Below are positions 46,766 through 54,724 of a DNA stretch of 64,000 nucleotides, piece by piece. The DNA is from Chloroherpetonaceae bacterium (GTDB lineage: Bacteria > Bacteroidota > Chlorobiia > Chlorobiales > Thermochlorobacteraceae): assembly GCA_033763895.1 (NCBI GenBank), contig JANRJQ010000007.1:186001-250000 (forward strand). The letters run 5' to 3'. The position numbers and the translations under genes were made by a program. The number at the start of each line of letters is the position of its first letter. The stretch's first letter is position 1. The notes below the pieces were generated by a model. That model saw only the letters and a program-made list of their open reading frames with translations, did not search any database and was not told the origin of the DNA.

Positions 46766-47824
46766 TTATTTGCTTAACCTATTATTCCAGCTTTCAACAA
46801 TTTCAAAAATGGTTTGCTCAACCGACTTGGTAATATCCCAATTGGGATAATGCGCTTTCATCTTGCGCAAATCGCTGAAATAGCAAATGTGATCGCCGAT
46901 GCGGTTTTGATCGATGTATGAATACACTTGAGCTTTTCCGGTATATTTTTCCGCAATCTTAAAGGCTTCAAGAATCGAAACACTATTCTCTTTTCCGCCT
47001 CCAAGATTATAGACTTCCCCAACACGCGGTGCCTTGATAAATTCGTTCATAAAGAGCGCGACATCGAGTGAGTGAATGTTATCACGCACTTGCTTGCCTT
47101 TGTAACCAAAAATTTTATACTCACGGCCTTCAAGGTTACATTTCACGAGGTAAGAAAGGAATCCGTGCAATTCTACTCCGGTGTGATTTGGGCCGGTTAA
47201 GCAACCGCCGCGAAGCGCACAGGTAGGCATATTGAAGTACCGCCCGTATTCTTGCACCATAACATCGGCGGCAACTTTTGAAGCACCAAAGAGCGAGTGC
47301 TTGGATTGATCGATGGTAAAGGTTTCGGCAATGCCGTGGTCGTAGGTGGCGTCATCGTAATCCCAACGCGTTTCTAATTCTTTGAGCTTAATCAGATTTG
47401 GGGCATCGCCATAAACTTTATTGGTGGACATGTGAACAAACGGCGCTTCGGGTGCAAACTGGCGAGCGGCTTCAAGGAAATTGAGCGTACCCACGGCATT
47501 GGTATCAAAATCATCGAATGGAATGGCTGCGGCTCTATCATGTGAAGGCTGTGCGGCTGTGTGGACAATAACATCGGGTCGGACATTTTTCACGAGATTC
47601 AAAACGCCGGCTCGATCGCGAACATCAATTTCGTGATGATGAAAATTTTGTAGCATCTGCTGCAAACGGCCTTGATTCCACCGCGTGTCGCCTTGCGGCC
47701 CAAAAAATACCGCGCGTTGATTGTTATCAACTCCGTGAATTTCGTAGCCTTCTTTATCAAAAAACACACACACTTCTGAACCAATCAGACCGGATGAACC
47801 GGTAACTAAGATTTTTTTTGGCAT
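46766..47824 (-). CDS. CDP-paratose-epimerase-like SDR with Phe at the catalytic Tyr position
   Basis: A 352-residue extended SDR. The NAD site is [40 protein letters not shown] and [15 protein letters not shown] follow, and [17 protein letters not shown] resembles the CDP-paratose 2-epimerase group. The catalytic YxxxK position reads F179-G-A-S-K183, so the usual tyrosine is a phenylalanine while lysine is kept. The enzyme may use another base or belong to a subfamily with different chemistry. The substrate is unknown; it is not closely alike to the SDR at 32.7-33.7 kb outside shared motifs. Confidence 0.78.
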   Translation of the reverse strand: MPKKILVTGSSGLIGSEVCVFFDKEGYEIHGVDNNQRAVFFGPQGDTRWNQGRLQQMLQNFHHHEIDVRDRAGVLNLVKNVRPDVIVHTAAQPSHDRAAAIPFDDFDTNAVGTLNFLEAARQFAPEAPFVHMSTNKVYGDAPNLIKLKELETRWDYDDATYDHGIAETFTIDQSKHSLFGASKVAADVMVQEYGRYFNMPTCALRGGCLTGPNHTGVELHGFLSYLVKCNLEGREYKIFGYKGKQVRDNIHSLDVALFMNEFIKAPRVGEVYNLGGGKENSVSILEAFKIAEKYTGKAQVYSYIDQNRIGDHICYFSDLRKMKAHYPNWDITKSVEQTIFEIVESWNNRLSK

Positions 47825-47848
47825 TACTTAAACAGATGTTTTACAAAA

Positions 47849-48949
47849 TTATAATGAACGATAAACTTGTACTGTTTCTTTGGCAGCACGCTCCCAACTA
47901 AACTCTAAAACTCTTTTTTCACCCTTTTCTCTTAATTCTTTTCGAACGTTTTCATCTTGAACTTTAAGCATTGCCTCAATCAATTCATCTTTTGACTTTG
48001 GATCAAAGAGAAGCGCCGCGTTTTCAGCCACTTCCGGTATCGACGAGGCATTCGCCGCAATGATGGGTGCACCGCATGCCATTGCCTCAAGAAGCGGAAT
48101 TCCAAACCCCTCATAGAGCGAGGGATAAACAAACGCCAACGCATTGGCATACAACGCGGCTAAAACAGAATCGCTTGGATGAACAATCACCTTAATTTGT
48201 GCAGCACACGGTAACGCTAGAATTCTTGCTGACTCTGCTTTTGAAAGTGGTGACCCTACAATACAAAAATTCAAAGAACGCTCTTTCTTCCAAACATCAT
48301 GAAACGCATCAAGCGCTAAATCAAAATTTTTATAGCTGTATCGCGCACCGATGTACAAATAGTACGGCTGATTTCCCATCGGATTTTCACCCGCATCGCC
48401 CTTTGATAAACTTGAAGCGTGATAGATGACACTGATTTTAGAAGAGTCGCAAAGATACGACTTTACCAAGTCATTTTTCGTATTCTGCGACACACAAATT
48501 ATCCGATCGGCTCTGTCAATCGCGCGTTGTTTAAGCGCAATTTTTTCTTTGGCCTCATTCGGGTAAAAGTATTCGTGAATCAGGTCGTGAACGGTTATCA
48601 CGACAGGGCATTTGTAATGGCGTATATCGGATTCGGTGATGAGCTCGTAATAAGTGGGGTGGGCTATCGTGGGCTTCAAGAGCGCTTCGCGGAGGCGAAG
48701 AAAAGATGACTCCGGAAATCGAAAGGCTTTATACCGCTCCAAGCGATGACTCAGCCGACGAGGATAAGCGGGCGGCGCGGCAATCACTTTTAGGTTTGGA
48801 TGACTCAACCTTTCGCGGCCGTTGATTTTCCGCCCCAAAACGATTGGTGTCTCGGTGTTTGGTAATCGTGAAATAATATTTTCAAAATACCGATTCACGC
48901 CGCCCGCTTTCTGATGATGAAAGATGTATCCGTCGTATAAAATTTTCAC
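47849..48949 (-). CDS. GT4-family glycosyltransferase (mannosyltransferase-like)
   Basis: A 366-residue GT-B protein. The N-terminus has the GGVNRYFENIISRL loop and VITVHDLIHEYF; CVSQNTKNDLVKSY is the typical linker. The donor site is FVYPSLYEGFGIPLLEAMACGAPI with E-x7-E. It is similar in plan to the GT4 at 35.4-36.6 kb and probably uses GDP-mannose or a derivative. It lies 11 bases after the stop of the GT8-like gene. Confidence 0.88.
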   Translation of the reverse strand: MKILYDGYIFHHQKAGGVNRYFENIISRLPNTETPIVLGRKINGRERLSHPNLKVIAAPPAYPRRLSHRLERYKAFRFPESSFLRLREALLKPTIAHPTYYELITESDIRHYKCPVVITVHDLIHEYFYPNEAKEKIALKQRAIDRADRIICVSQNTKNDLVKSYLCDSSKISVIYHASSLSKGDAGENPMGNQPYYLYIGARYSYKNFDLALDAFHDVWKKERSLNFCIVGSPLSKAESARILALPCAAQIKVIVHPSDSVLAALYANALAFVYPSLYEGFGIPLLEAMACGAPIIAANASSIPEVAENAALLFDPKSKDELIEAMLKVQDENVRKELREKGEKRVLEFSWERAAKETVQVYRSL

Positions 48950-48960
48950 TTGCTTACGAA

Positions 48961-49863
48961 TTAATTTTTGTATCGAGCTGGGTCGAAATATTTTTCAGGG
49001 ATATGGTACCCGCCGGCGAAGTGAAGAATATTCACCTCATTGAGGAGCCTATCAATGGTATCAATATAAAGCGGATCGTGTTTGTAGGCTTCGCGTGAAA
49101 ATCGTTCACCGTAGGCTGTGTTTCTAAAGAGATGATGGAAAAGCTTTCGCGTGAATGTTCGCTTAAGCCCTGCAATGTGGTGATAAAGGTCTGTGCCAAA
49201 AAGCGTATAAACAATTTGCGTATTAAACGATTCCGAAAGCGGTTGAAAAAGCCCACGCGTCTGCGATTCATAGGCAATAATGGCCTCGTCGTATTCCGCA
49301 ACGGCAATTCCCTGTTCTATCAAGGCTTTGCGGCGCTCGATTAATCGATTGTACTTTTCGGAATAATATGATTCTTCAAAAATGACAGCGATTGCTTTAG
49401 GTCTAAAAACCCACACTCCGGCATTGATTGAACCTTGAAGTTCAGGGTGGTACTCCAAATTGAGTTTTGAAAAATATTCTGAAAAAGCTTCAAGCTTTTC
49501 ATCAGGCTTCTTTTTCCATAAACGAATTGATGTTAAGCGATATTTTTCACTTTCGCGTGAGTCTAAAACACCCGAAACCCCACTTAAATCTTGATTCTTA
49601 AGGAAAATATCATCTGCTTGTGCCGAAATGATAATATCTAGATCCATTGCACATACCAATTCATAGTCTTTTAATTTCGATGGCAACAATACTTTCTGAA
49701 TTAAAATATTATGCTTGAAATCACGGTCAAGTGGATTGTCAAAAACAATAAAATCGGCATTGCATCGCTTGGCGTACCACTCAAACATGTGGCGATTTTT
49801 GGTAAGCAACTGTTGATATTTTTCACCAATTGCCATTACGGCCAACGCACGACTCCGACTCAT
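48961..49863 (-). CDS. GT8-like glycosyltransferase, tandem paralogue A
   Basis: A 300-residue protein resembling the GT-A fold of GT8-type enzymes. ALAVMAIGEKYQQLL is the N-terminal strand, DLDIII (in CAMDLDIIIS) is the DxD metal site, SINAGVWVFRPKA matches the N-x-G-V-x-x-x-x region, and ILHFAGGYHIPEKY near the end corresponds to the H-F-x-G motif. It is a clear paralogue of the adjacent 294-residue gene: both share MAIG-x-KYQ, MF-x-WYAKRC, KHN and LHFAGGY-x-IP. The two overlap by four bases (ATGA). Precise family not certain. Confidence 0.72.
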   Translation of the reverse strand: MSRSRALAVMAIGEKYQQLLTKNRHMFEWYAKRCNADFIVFDNPLDRDFKHNILIQKVLLPSKLKDYELVCAMDLDIIISAQADDIFLKNQDLSGVSGVLDSRESEKYRLTSIRLWKKKPDEKLEAFSEYFSKLNLEYHPELQGSINAGVWVFRPKAIAVIFEESYYSEKYNRLIERRKALIEQGIAVAEYDEAIIAYESQTRGLFQPLSESFNTQIVYTLFGTDLYHHIAGLKRTFTRKLFHHLFRNTAYGERFSREAYKHDPLYIDTIDRLLNEVNILHFAGGYHIPEKYFDPARYKN

Positions 49864-50744
49864 TCGGGCAAATTGGGATACAGTGATGGCTGCAAAAATT
49901 GATCGGGAATGACATAGCCACCGGCAAAATGAAGAATGGATTCACTTTCTAATCTTGAACTGATATACTGAAGATATTTCGGATGAAATTGATAGGATCT
50001 AGGAATAAAATTCTTTTTCAATTCTGAAAAAACCACGACACGGCGCATAATTTTCCGATAAAGCGTATCAATTAATCCCGGAATTTCGTGAAACAACGGT
50101 GTTCCAAATAGGTCGAAAATAATTTGATAATTAAATGTTTGGGGAAGCGACTGGAAGATTTTTGAAGATTGGGAATAAAATGCCATCATACATTCTTCAT
50201 GCCGAAGCGCCAATGGGGTGAGCGAATATTTTTCTGTACAGGTATGATAAAGATTTTGAAGCGACTCACCCACTAATTTTGGCTTCAAAAGATAGGCTCC
50301 ACCATTTAAGGCAAAGAAATCTTGGGGGTTTATTAAATCTTTTAGACCTGCATTTTCAAAATATTGTGGATGTGTGATATCTTGAATATTTTCTTTTTTC
50401 CAAAGTCGTTGCGCTGTTTTCTTAAATCGGTCAGTTCCATAAGGGTCAATACAAGCATAGAGATGGGCATCGTGATGAATAATTTCAAATATATTTTTGG
50501 CTTTTGGAGAAATCAGCATATCTAAATCCAAAAGAACGGCCTCGTCGGCATTTGAAACAAAACTTGCAAAAAGCATCTTTTGCATTAAAAGATTATGCTT
50601 CATTTTAGGGTCAAGCGGTTTATCAATCACAACAAATTCAGCCTGACACCGCTTGGCATACCATTGAAACATAAATTCAGATTTCTTTAAATGGCTTTGG
50701 TATTTTTTCCCAATCGCCATTACTGCAAGTACACGTTTACTCAT
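49860..50744 (-). CDS. GT8-like glycosyltransferase, tandem paralogue B
   Basis: A 294-residue protein with the same layout as its neighbour: VLAVMAIGKKYQSHL, the metal site LLDLDMLIS, ALNGGAYLLKPKL, and LHFAGGYVIPDQF at the end. Several segments have drifted (the middle third is quite different), so the pair is an old tandem duplication, not a recent copy. The likely result is two related sugar additions in the same glycan. It starts one base after the GT2-type gene stop. Confidence 0.72.
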   Translation of the reverse strand: MSKRVLAVMAIGKKYQSHLKKSEFMFQWYAKRCQAEFVVIDKPLDPKMKHNLLMQKMLFASFVSNADEAVLLDLDMLISPKAKNIFEIIHHDAHLYACIDPYGTDRFKKTAQRLWKKENIQDITHPQYFENAGLKDLINPQDFFALNGGAYLLKPKLVGESLQNLYHTCTEKYSLTPLALRHEECMMAFYSQSSKIFQSLPQTFNYQIIFDLFGTPLFHEIPGLIDTLYRKIMRRVVVFSELKKNFIPRSYQFHPKYLQYISSRLESESILHFAGGYVIPDQFLQPSLYPNLPE

Positions 50745-50745
50745 C

Positions 50746-51684
50746 CTAACTCATTTTTTTCTTTATATTTTTAATGAAAGGAGGTAATGACCGAGAAATG
50801 TTAAATTTAATTTGATTTAATATACTTGGGTAGTACCCGTAATTAATATTTGAAGTAAACCGGTCTGCTTCTAAATTCACATTTAGAGATATGGGGTGGA
50901 TAATTTTTTCAATTTCAGCTGCCTTATAATTGACATAGGGATTTTCAATATTTTTAGTATGTGTAGCATCACTACCAAATCCAATATTTTCAATTAAATT
51001 GACATTGGGAGTAATTGAGCAACCGCCAGCATTCCAAATTGACCAAGTCCATTGATAATCCCAAGTATCAGTCATATTCAAATAAAATTTATCCAAAAAG
51101 TTGCTCCACCAAACTTGCTCAAAAGTGGTTGGCCATATTGAATTAATTTTTTCTTCGTGTTTAAATTTTGGATAATCCCTCATATCCACTTGGTAATGCT
51201 TCCACGCTCGCCGCCACGAAGCCCACCCCCACACATGTGAATAATTTGACGCGTAATAAGTACCATCCCCGCGCCAATGTCCAAATTGTGGCGAACTCCC
51301 ACTAATGTGCATCACTTGTTCCGACTCGCGGTATTTTTCAAGCAACGTCTCAGCATAATGAAAAAACGATGCCGAAGGAAGGGTATCATCTTCTAAAATA
51401 ATTCCTTCTTCAACCTCGCTAAAAAACCAATCAATAGCACTTGAAACGCCCTTACGGCACCCTAGATTTTCATCTAAAAACCGTGTTTTTACCTCACAAG
51501 GCCAATCTACCTTTGAAACAATATTTCGGACTTCTTGAATTTTTTCAATTTCTTTTTCTTTGCCATTTCTTGGCCCATCGGCATTGATAAACAGCCTTTC
51601 AGGACAGGCTTGTTGAATGGCCCGAAAGACCTTCGCCGTGGTTTCAGGTCGATTATAAACGAGGAGTAAAACAGGACTTTTCAA
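50746..51684 (-). CDS. GT2-like nucleotide-diphosphosugar transferase
   Basis: A 312-residue protein. SPVLLLVYNRPETTAKVFRAIQ begins the GT-A fold, LFINADGPRNGKE follows, and GIILEDDTLPSASFFHYAETLL gives the E-D-D metal-binding site. SHVWGWASWRRAWKHYQ is the characteristic W-rich segment of a sugar-transferase group often annotated as nucleotide-diphosphosugar transferase or HlpA-like. Function in the locus: sugar addition; specificity unknown. About 85 bases of AT-rich DNA separate it from kdsA downstream. Confidence 0.8.
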   Translation of the reverse strand: MKSPVLLLVYNRPETTAKVFRAIQQACPERLFINADGPRNGKEKEIEKIQEVRNIVSKVDWPCEVKTRFLDENLGCRKGVSSAIDWFFSEVEEGIILEDDTLPSASFFHYAETLLEKYRESEQVMHISGSSPQFGHWRGDGTYYASNYSHVWGWASWRRAWKHYQVDMRDYPKFKHEEKINSIWPTTFEQVWWSNFLDKFYLNMTDTWDYQWTWSIWNAGGCSITPNVNLIENIGFGSDATHTKNIENPYVNYKAAEIEKIIHPISLNVNLEADRFTSNINYGYYPSILNQIKFNISRSLPPFIKNIKKKMS

Positions 51685-51769
51685 AAGTGTAGGAATTTAT
51701 TTCAGAAAATTCAAACAATGACTCACTTGATAATTGGAAAAAACATTAATCATATCTTATTATCATGAA

Positions 51770-52591
51770 TTAATTTTTTGAAATTAGAAAAATTGTTTTC
51801 AAGGAGATTAAAATATCTTTAAAGTATCTTAATTCAATCATATTCGGACCATCGCTCGGCGCAGCATCGGGATTATCATGCACTTCCATAAAGAGCGCAT
51901 CTGCACCTACAGCGAGCGCTGCTTTTGCTAAAAGCGGCGCATATTTTCGTTCCCCACCCGTACGTTCACCCAAACCGCCCGGCATTTGGACACTATGCGT
52001 GGCATCAAAGACAACCGGATAACCGAATTTTTGCATCTCCGGAATTGAACGAAAATCCACCACCAAGTTATTGTACCCAAAGCTGGTTCCGCGTTCTGTC
52101 AGTAAAATATTCTCATTTCCCGTCGATTCCAATTTTGTGACGATATTTTTCATATCCCACGGTGCAAGAAACTGCCCTTTTTTCACATTCACAACCTTTC
52201 CCGTTTTTCCTGCGGCAATGAGCAAATCTGTTTGCCGGCAAAGAAAAGCCGGAATTTGCAGGACATCCACGACTTCCGCCGCGGGCTCTGCTTGATAGGA
52301 TTCATGAATATCCGTGAGAACCGGAATATGAAATGTTTCCTTTACTTTGCGTAAAATCGCAAGACCTTCTTCCATTCCCCCGCCGCGAAATCCTTTGATC
52401 GAAGTCCGGTTTGCCTTATCGAAAGAAGATTTATAAATCAGTTGAACGCCCAAGGGTTTCGTAATCGCAAGCAGCGACTCCGCCATTTTCATTGCATGTT
52501 CTTCCGATTCAATCACGCACGGCCCGGCAATAATCACCAATGGCCCGCCGGTTTCGATAGCGCAATCGTTTGTGATTTGGATTTTTTTCAT
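51770..52591 (-). CDS. kdsA: 3-deoxy-8-phosphooctulonate (Kdo-8-P) synthase
   Basis: Condenses arabinose-5-phosphate with phosphoenolpyruvate to Kdo-8-P for LPS inner core. The 273-residue protein starts at the ATG reading [22 protein letters not shown] (23-29), [18 protein letters not shown] and [12 protein letters not shown] are the family motifs. The open frame continues 123 codons further upstream through the hairpin repeats, but that part is repeat translation and not KdsA. A start three codons earlier (MKP) is also possible. Its partner kdsD lies on the other side of the repeat array; kdsB and kdsC were not seen. Confidence 0.93.
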   Translation of the reverse strand: MKKIQITNDCAIETGGPLVIIAGPCVIESEEHAMKMAESLLAITKPLGVQLIYKSSFDKANRTSIKGFRGGGMEEGLAILRKVKETFHIPVLTDIHESYQAEPAAEVVDVLQIPAFLCRQTDLLIAAGKTGKVVNVKKGQFLAPWDMKNIVTKLESTGNENILLTERGTSFGYNNLVVDFRSIPEMQKFGYPVVFDATHSVQMPGGLGERTGGERKYAPLLAKAALAVGADALFMEVHDNPDAAPSDGPNMIELRYFKDILISLKTIFLISKN

Positions 52592-52613
52592 TGGTTTTAT
52601 TACATGTTTTATT

Positions 52614-52980
52614 GTCATTTCGAGCGCAGCGAGAAATCTCTGATTCTCTGCACACCGGAGATTTCTCACTCCGCTTCGCTCCGTTCGAAATGACTTCCTC
52701 TCTTTTGTTTTGTGCCTTTTATGTTCTGTCATTTCGAGCAAAGCGAGAAATCTCAGACCTACCGCACACCAGAGATTTCTCACTCCGCTTTGCTCCGTTC
52801 GAAATGACTTCCTCTCTTTTGTTTTGTGCCTTTTATGTTCTGTCATTTCGAGCAAAGCGAGAAATTTCAGACCTACCGCACACCAGAGATTTCTCACTTC
52901 GCTTCGCTCAGTTTGAAATGACTTCCTCTCTTTTGTTTTGTGCCTTTGTTGTTCTGTCATTTCGAGCGCATCGAGAACTT
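52614..52980. repeat. Hairpin repeat array, left block (units 1-3 plus half of unit 4)
   Basis: Three 81-bp units at 52614-52694, 52728-52808 and 52842-52922, plus the left arm of a fourth at 52956-52980. Starts are exactly 114 bases apart. Each unit begins GTCATTTCGA and ends TCGAAATGAC (unit 3 ends with TTGAAATGAC). The inner arms GAGAAATCTC and GAGATTTCTC are also complementary. The right arm is longer (37 against 27 bases), leaving small bulges, around a 17-base loop. A conserved 33-base linker (TTCCTCTCTTTTGTTTTGTG start) separates units. Because 114 is 38 codons, frames stay open across the block and create false ORFs. Confidence 0.93.
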
Positions 52981-53382
52981 ATATTCTTTCAACTTATTGA
53001 TATGCCAAAATCCCAATTGCTACTTAAATCCTTCCAAGTAGGATTAAAAGCCTTAATTAATTCCAGCTTCTTTTTTCTTGACCAACTTTTGATTTGTTTT
53101 TCACGTTTAATTGCTTCTATCGCATCACTATGCATTTCGTAGTAAACCAAATTCACAACATTGTATCGATACTTAAAGCCTTCATTTAACTTATTCTTAT
53201 GTTCGAACAATCTACGGTTTAAGTTGTTAGTCATTCCAACATAAAGAACCTTGGTTTTACTTGAGAGAATGTAAACAACGAAAGAATTCATATTCTATGT
53301 TCAATGAAAGGGGTTCATTTTACATTAGTTGCCTCATTAAAATCTGAGATTTCTCACTTCGCTTCGCTCCGTTCGAAATGAC
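52956..53382. mobile_element. Candidate GIY-YIG-bearing hairpin element (split repeat unit 4)
   Basis: The left arm of a hairpin unit (GTCATTTCGAGCGC... at 52956-52980) and the right arm (GAGATTTCTC...TCGAAATGAC, 53346-53382) flank one nuclease gene. The outer 10 bases are perfect inverted repeats and identical to those of the gene-less units. The gene's stop is only 8 bases inside the left arm. The 427-base structure therefore looks like a unit whose loop carries a gene. Mobility is inferred, not shown; no target-site duplication could be defined because the flanks are repeat linker. Confidence 0.5.
52989..53291 (-). CDS. Single-domain GIY-YIG nuclease
   Basis: A 100-residue protein made only of the GIY-YIG fold. 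VYIL (6-9) is the GIY-strand equivalent, LYVGMT (16-21) the YIG strand, NLNRRLFEHK contains the conserved arginine, and REKQIKSW holds E65 as the candidate metal-binding glutamate. This is the UPF0213/UvrC-N-like small group. Relatives include repair nucleases and homing endonucleases. It sits inside a hairpin repeat unit between kdsA and kdsD, an unusual position for a housekeeping gene. Upstream there is a small AATGAA/TTCATT inverted repeat (53303-53319) but no clear ribosome binding site. Confidence 0.9.
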   Translation of the reverse strand: MNSFVVYILSSKTKVLYVGMTNNLNRRLFEHKNKLNEGFKYRYNVVNLVYYEMHSDAIEAIKREKQIKSWSRKKKLELIKAFNPTWKDLSSNWDFGISIS

Positions 53383-53725
53383 GGCTTTTGTTTTGATTCT
53401 TAATACTTAACGCTTCGTCATTTCGAGCGCAGCGAGAAATCTCAGACCTACCGCACACCAGAGATTTCTCACTTCGCTTCGCTCTGTTCGAAATGACTTC
53501 CTCTCTTTTAGTTTGTGCCTTTTATGTTCTGTCATTTCGAGCGTAGCAAGAAATCTTTGACTCTCTGCACACCGGAGATTTCTCACTTCGCTTTGCTCCG
53601 TTCGTAATGACTTCCTCTCTTTTGTTTTGTGCCTTTTATGTTCTGTCATTTCGAGCAAAGCGAGAAATCTCAGACCTACCGCACACCAGAGATTTCTCAC
53701 TCCGCTTTGCTCCGTTCGAAATGAC
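53346..53725. repeat. Hairpin repeat array, right block (half of unit 4, units 5-7)
   Basis: The right arm of the split unit (53346-53382) is followed by three full 81-bp units at 53417-53497, 53531-53611 and 53645-53725, again 114 bases apart. Unit 7 is identical over all 81 bases to unit 2 on the other side of the nuclease gene. Unit 6 shares the alternative loop (CTCTGCACACCGG) with unit 1; the others have the CCTACCGCACACCAG loop. The linker before unit 5 differs from the rest. The last unit ends 19 bases before the kdsD stop. Confidence 0.93.
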
Positions 53726-53744
53726 CTGTTTACTTACTCATCCC

Positions 53745-54719
53745 TCAAAGATAACCTCTCACCACATCATGCAAGCGAAGCAGACCAACCGTTTTGCCTG
53801 TGGAATCAACAACCGGCAGTACCGAAATCTGTGACGGCCGATTTTCCATCATTTCGAGCGCATCAAACGCAAGAACTTCCGGCGAAGTTGAAATGGGATT
53901 TATGGTCATAAAGTCGCTAGCCAAACGAGAGGGAATCGCTTCGGCAAATTTCTCTAATGCTCGTCGAAGATCGCCATCAGTAATAATTCCAAGCATTTTT
54001 TGTTCCGAATCCACGACGATGACAGCCCCCAGCGACGGTGAGGTAAGGGCTTGAATCACCGATAAAAATGAAGCGTCCGGGAAGACCATTGGTAAATTTG
54101 GGGCTTGATGCATGAGGTCGCGAACTTTAAGTGTGAGTTTTTTTCCCAAAAATCCTGCCGGATGATTTTTCGCAAAGTCTTCTTTTTTGACTTCCGCAAA
54201 TTTGACAACGGAGAGAACAATTGCATCGCAAAGCGCAAGGGCCAGCGTTGTGCTGCTTGAGGGCAAAAGGCTCAAAGGACATGCCTCTTCATCAATGGCA
54301 CTGCTTAATACCCATTTCGCCATTTTCGCCAAATAGCCATCTTGATTACCTGTTATGGCAATCACGGCTACACCGCGCTCGTTCAAAATCGGAAGGATTG
54401 ATTTTAATTCTTCAGCACCACCGCTATGACTAATGGCAATAAAAATATCAGAACCTGAAACGGCACCAAGATCGCCGTGAAGCATTTCAGGAAATGATAA
54501 AAAATGCGACTTCCGCCCAACACTCCGAAGTGACGACGCCGCCTTTCGCGCAATAAAAGCCGACTTACCCACTCCTGCGAAATACACCACTCCTTTTGTG
54601 CGAATAACCGCTTCAATAATTTCCTTTATCGTTTCGGAATTAAGTCGAGCGGCAGCCTTTTGAATCGCTTGCGACTCCGCTATTAAAACAGATTCAAAAA
54701 ATGAAATCTCTTTGTTCAT
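53745..54719 (-). CDS. kdsD: Arabinose-5-phosphate isomerase (KpsF/GutQ type)
   Basis: Interconverts ribulose-5-phosphate and arabinose-5-phosphate, the first Kdo-specific step. The 324-residue protein has an N-terminal SIS domain (about 35-170) with AGVGKSAFIARKAASSLRSVG, HGDLG (81-85) and ISHSGGAEELK, then two CBS domains (about 205-324) with GIITDGDLRRAL and VLPVVDSTGKTVGLLRLHD. All are family motifs and length is normal. It is followed directly by the hairpin array and kdsA. A 16-base stretch in the second CBS domain matches the arm of the split repeat (see findings). Confidence 0.93.
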   Translation of the reverse strand: MNKEISFFESVLIAESQAIQKAAARLNSETIKEIIEAVIRTKGVVYFAGVGKSAFIARKAASSLRSVGRKSHFLSFPEMLHGDLGAVSGSDIFIAISHSGGAEELKSILPILNERGVAVIAITGNQDGYLAKMAKWVLSSAIDEEACPLSLLPSSSTTLALALCDAIVLSVVKFAEVKKEDFAKNHPAGFLGKKLTLKVRDLMHQAPNLPMVFPDASFLSVIQALTSPSLGAVIVVDSEQKMLGIITDGDLRRALEKFAEAIPSRLASDFMTINPISTSPEVLAFDALEMMENRPSQISVLPVVDSTGKTVGLLRLHDVVRGYL

Positions 54720-54724
54720 TCTGC

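Noticed and set aside
52591-53142. A 183-residue plus-strand ORF with [10 protein letters not shown]-type repeats
   Set aside because: It is a translation of the 114-base hairpin repeats plus the antisense of the nuclease gene; such ORFs are well-known false calls from this repeat type.
53407-53700. A 97-residue minus-strand ORF upstream of the nuclease gene
   Set aside because: Again the translation of units 5-7; no start site or family, and it repeats the same 38-residue period.
52614-53725. CRISPR array
   Set aside because: Units are 81-base palindromes with conserved linkers, not short repeats with variable spacers, and no cas gene is near.
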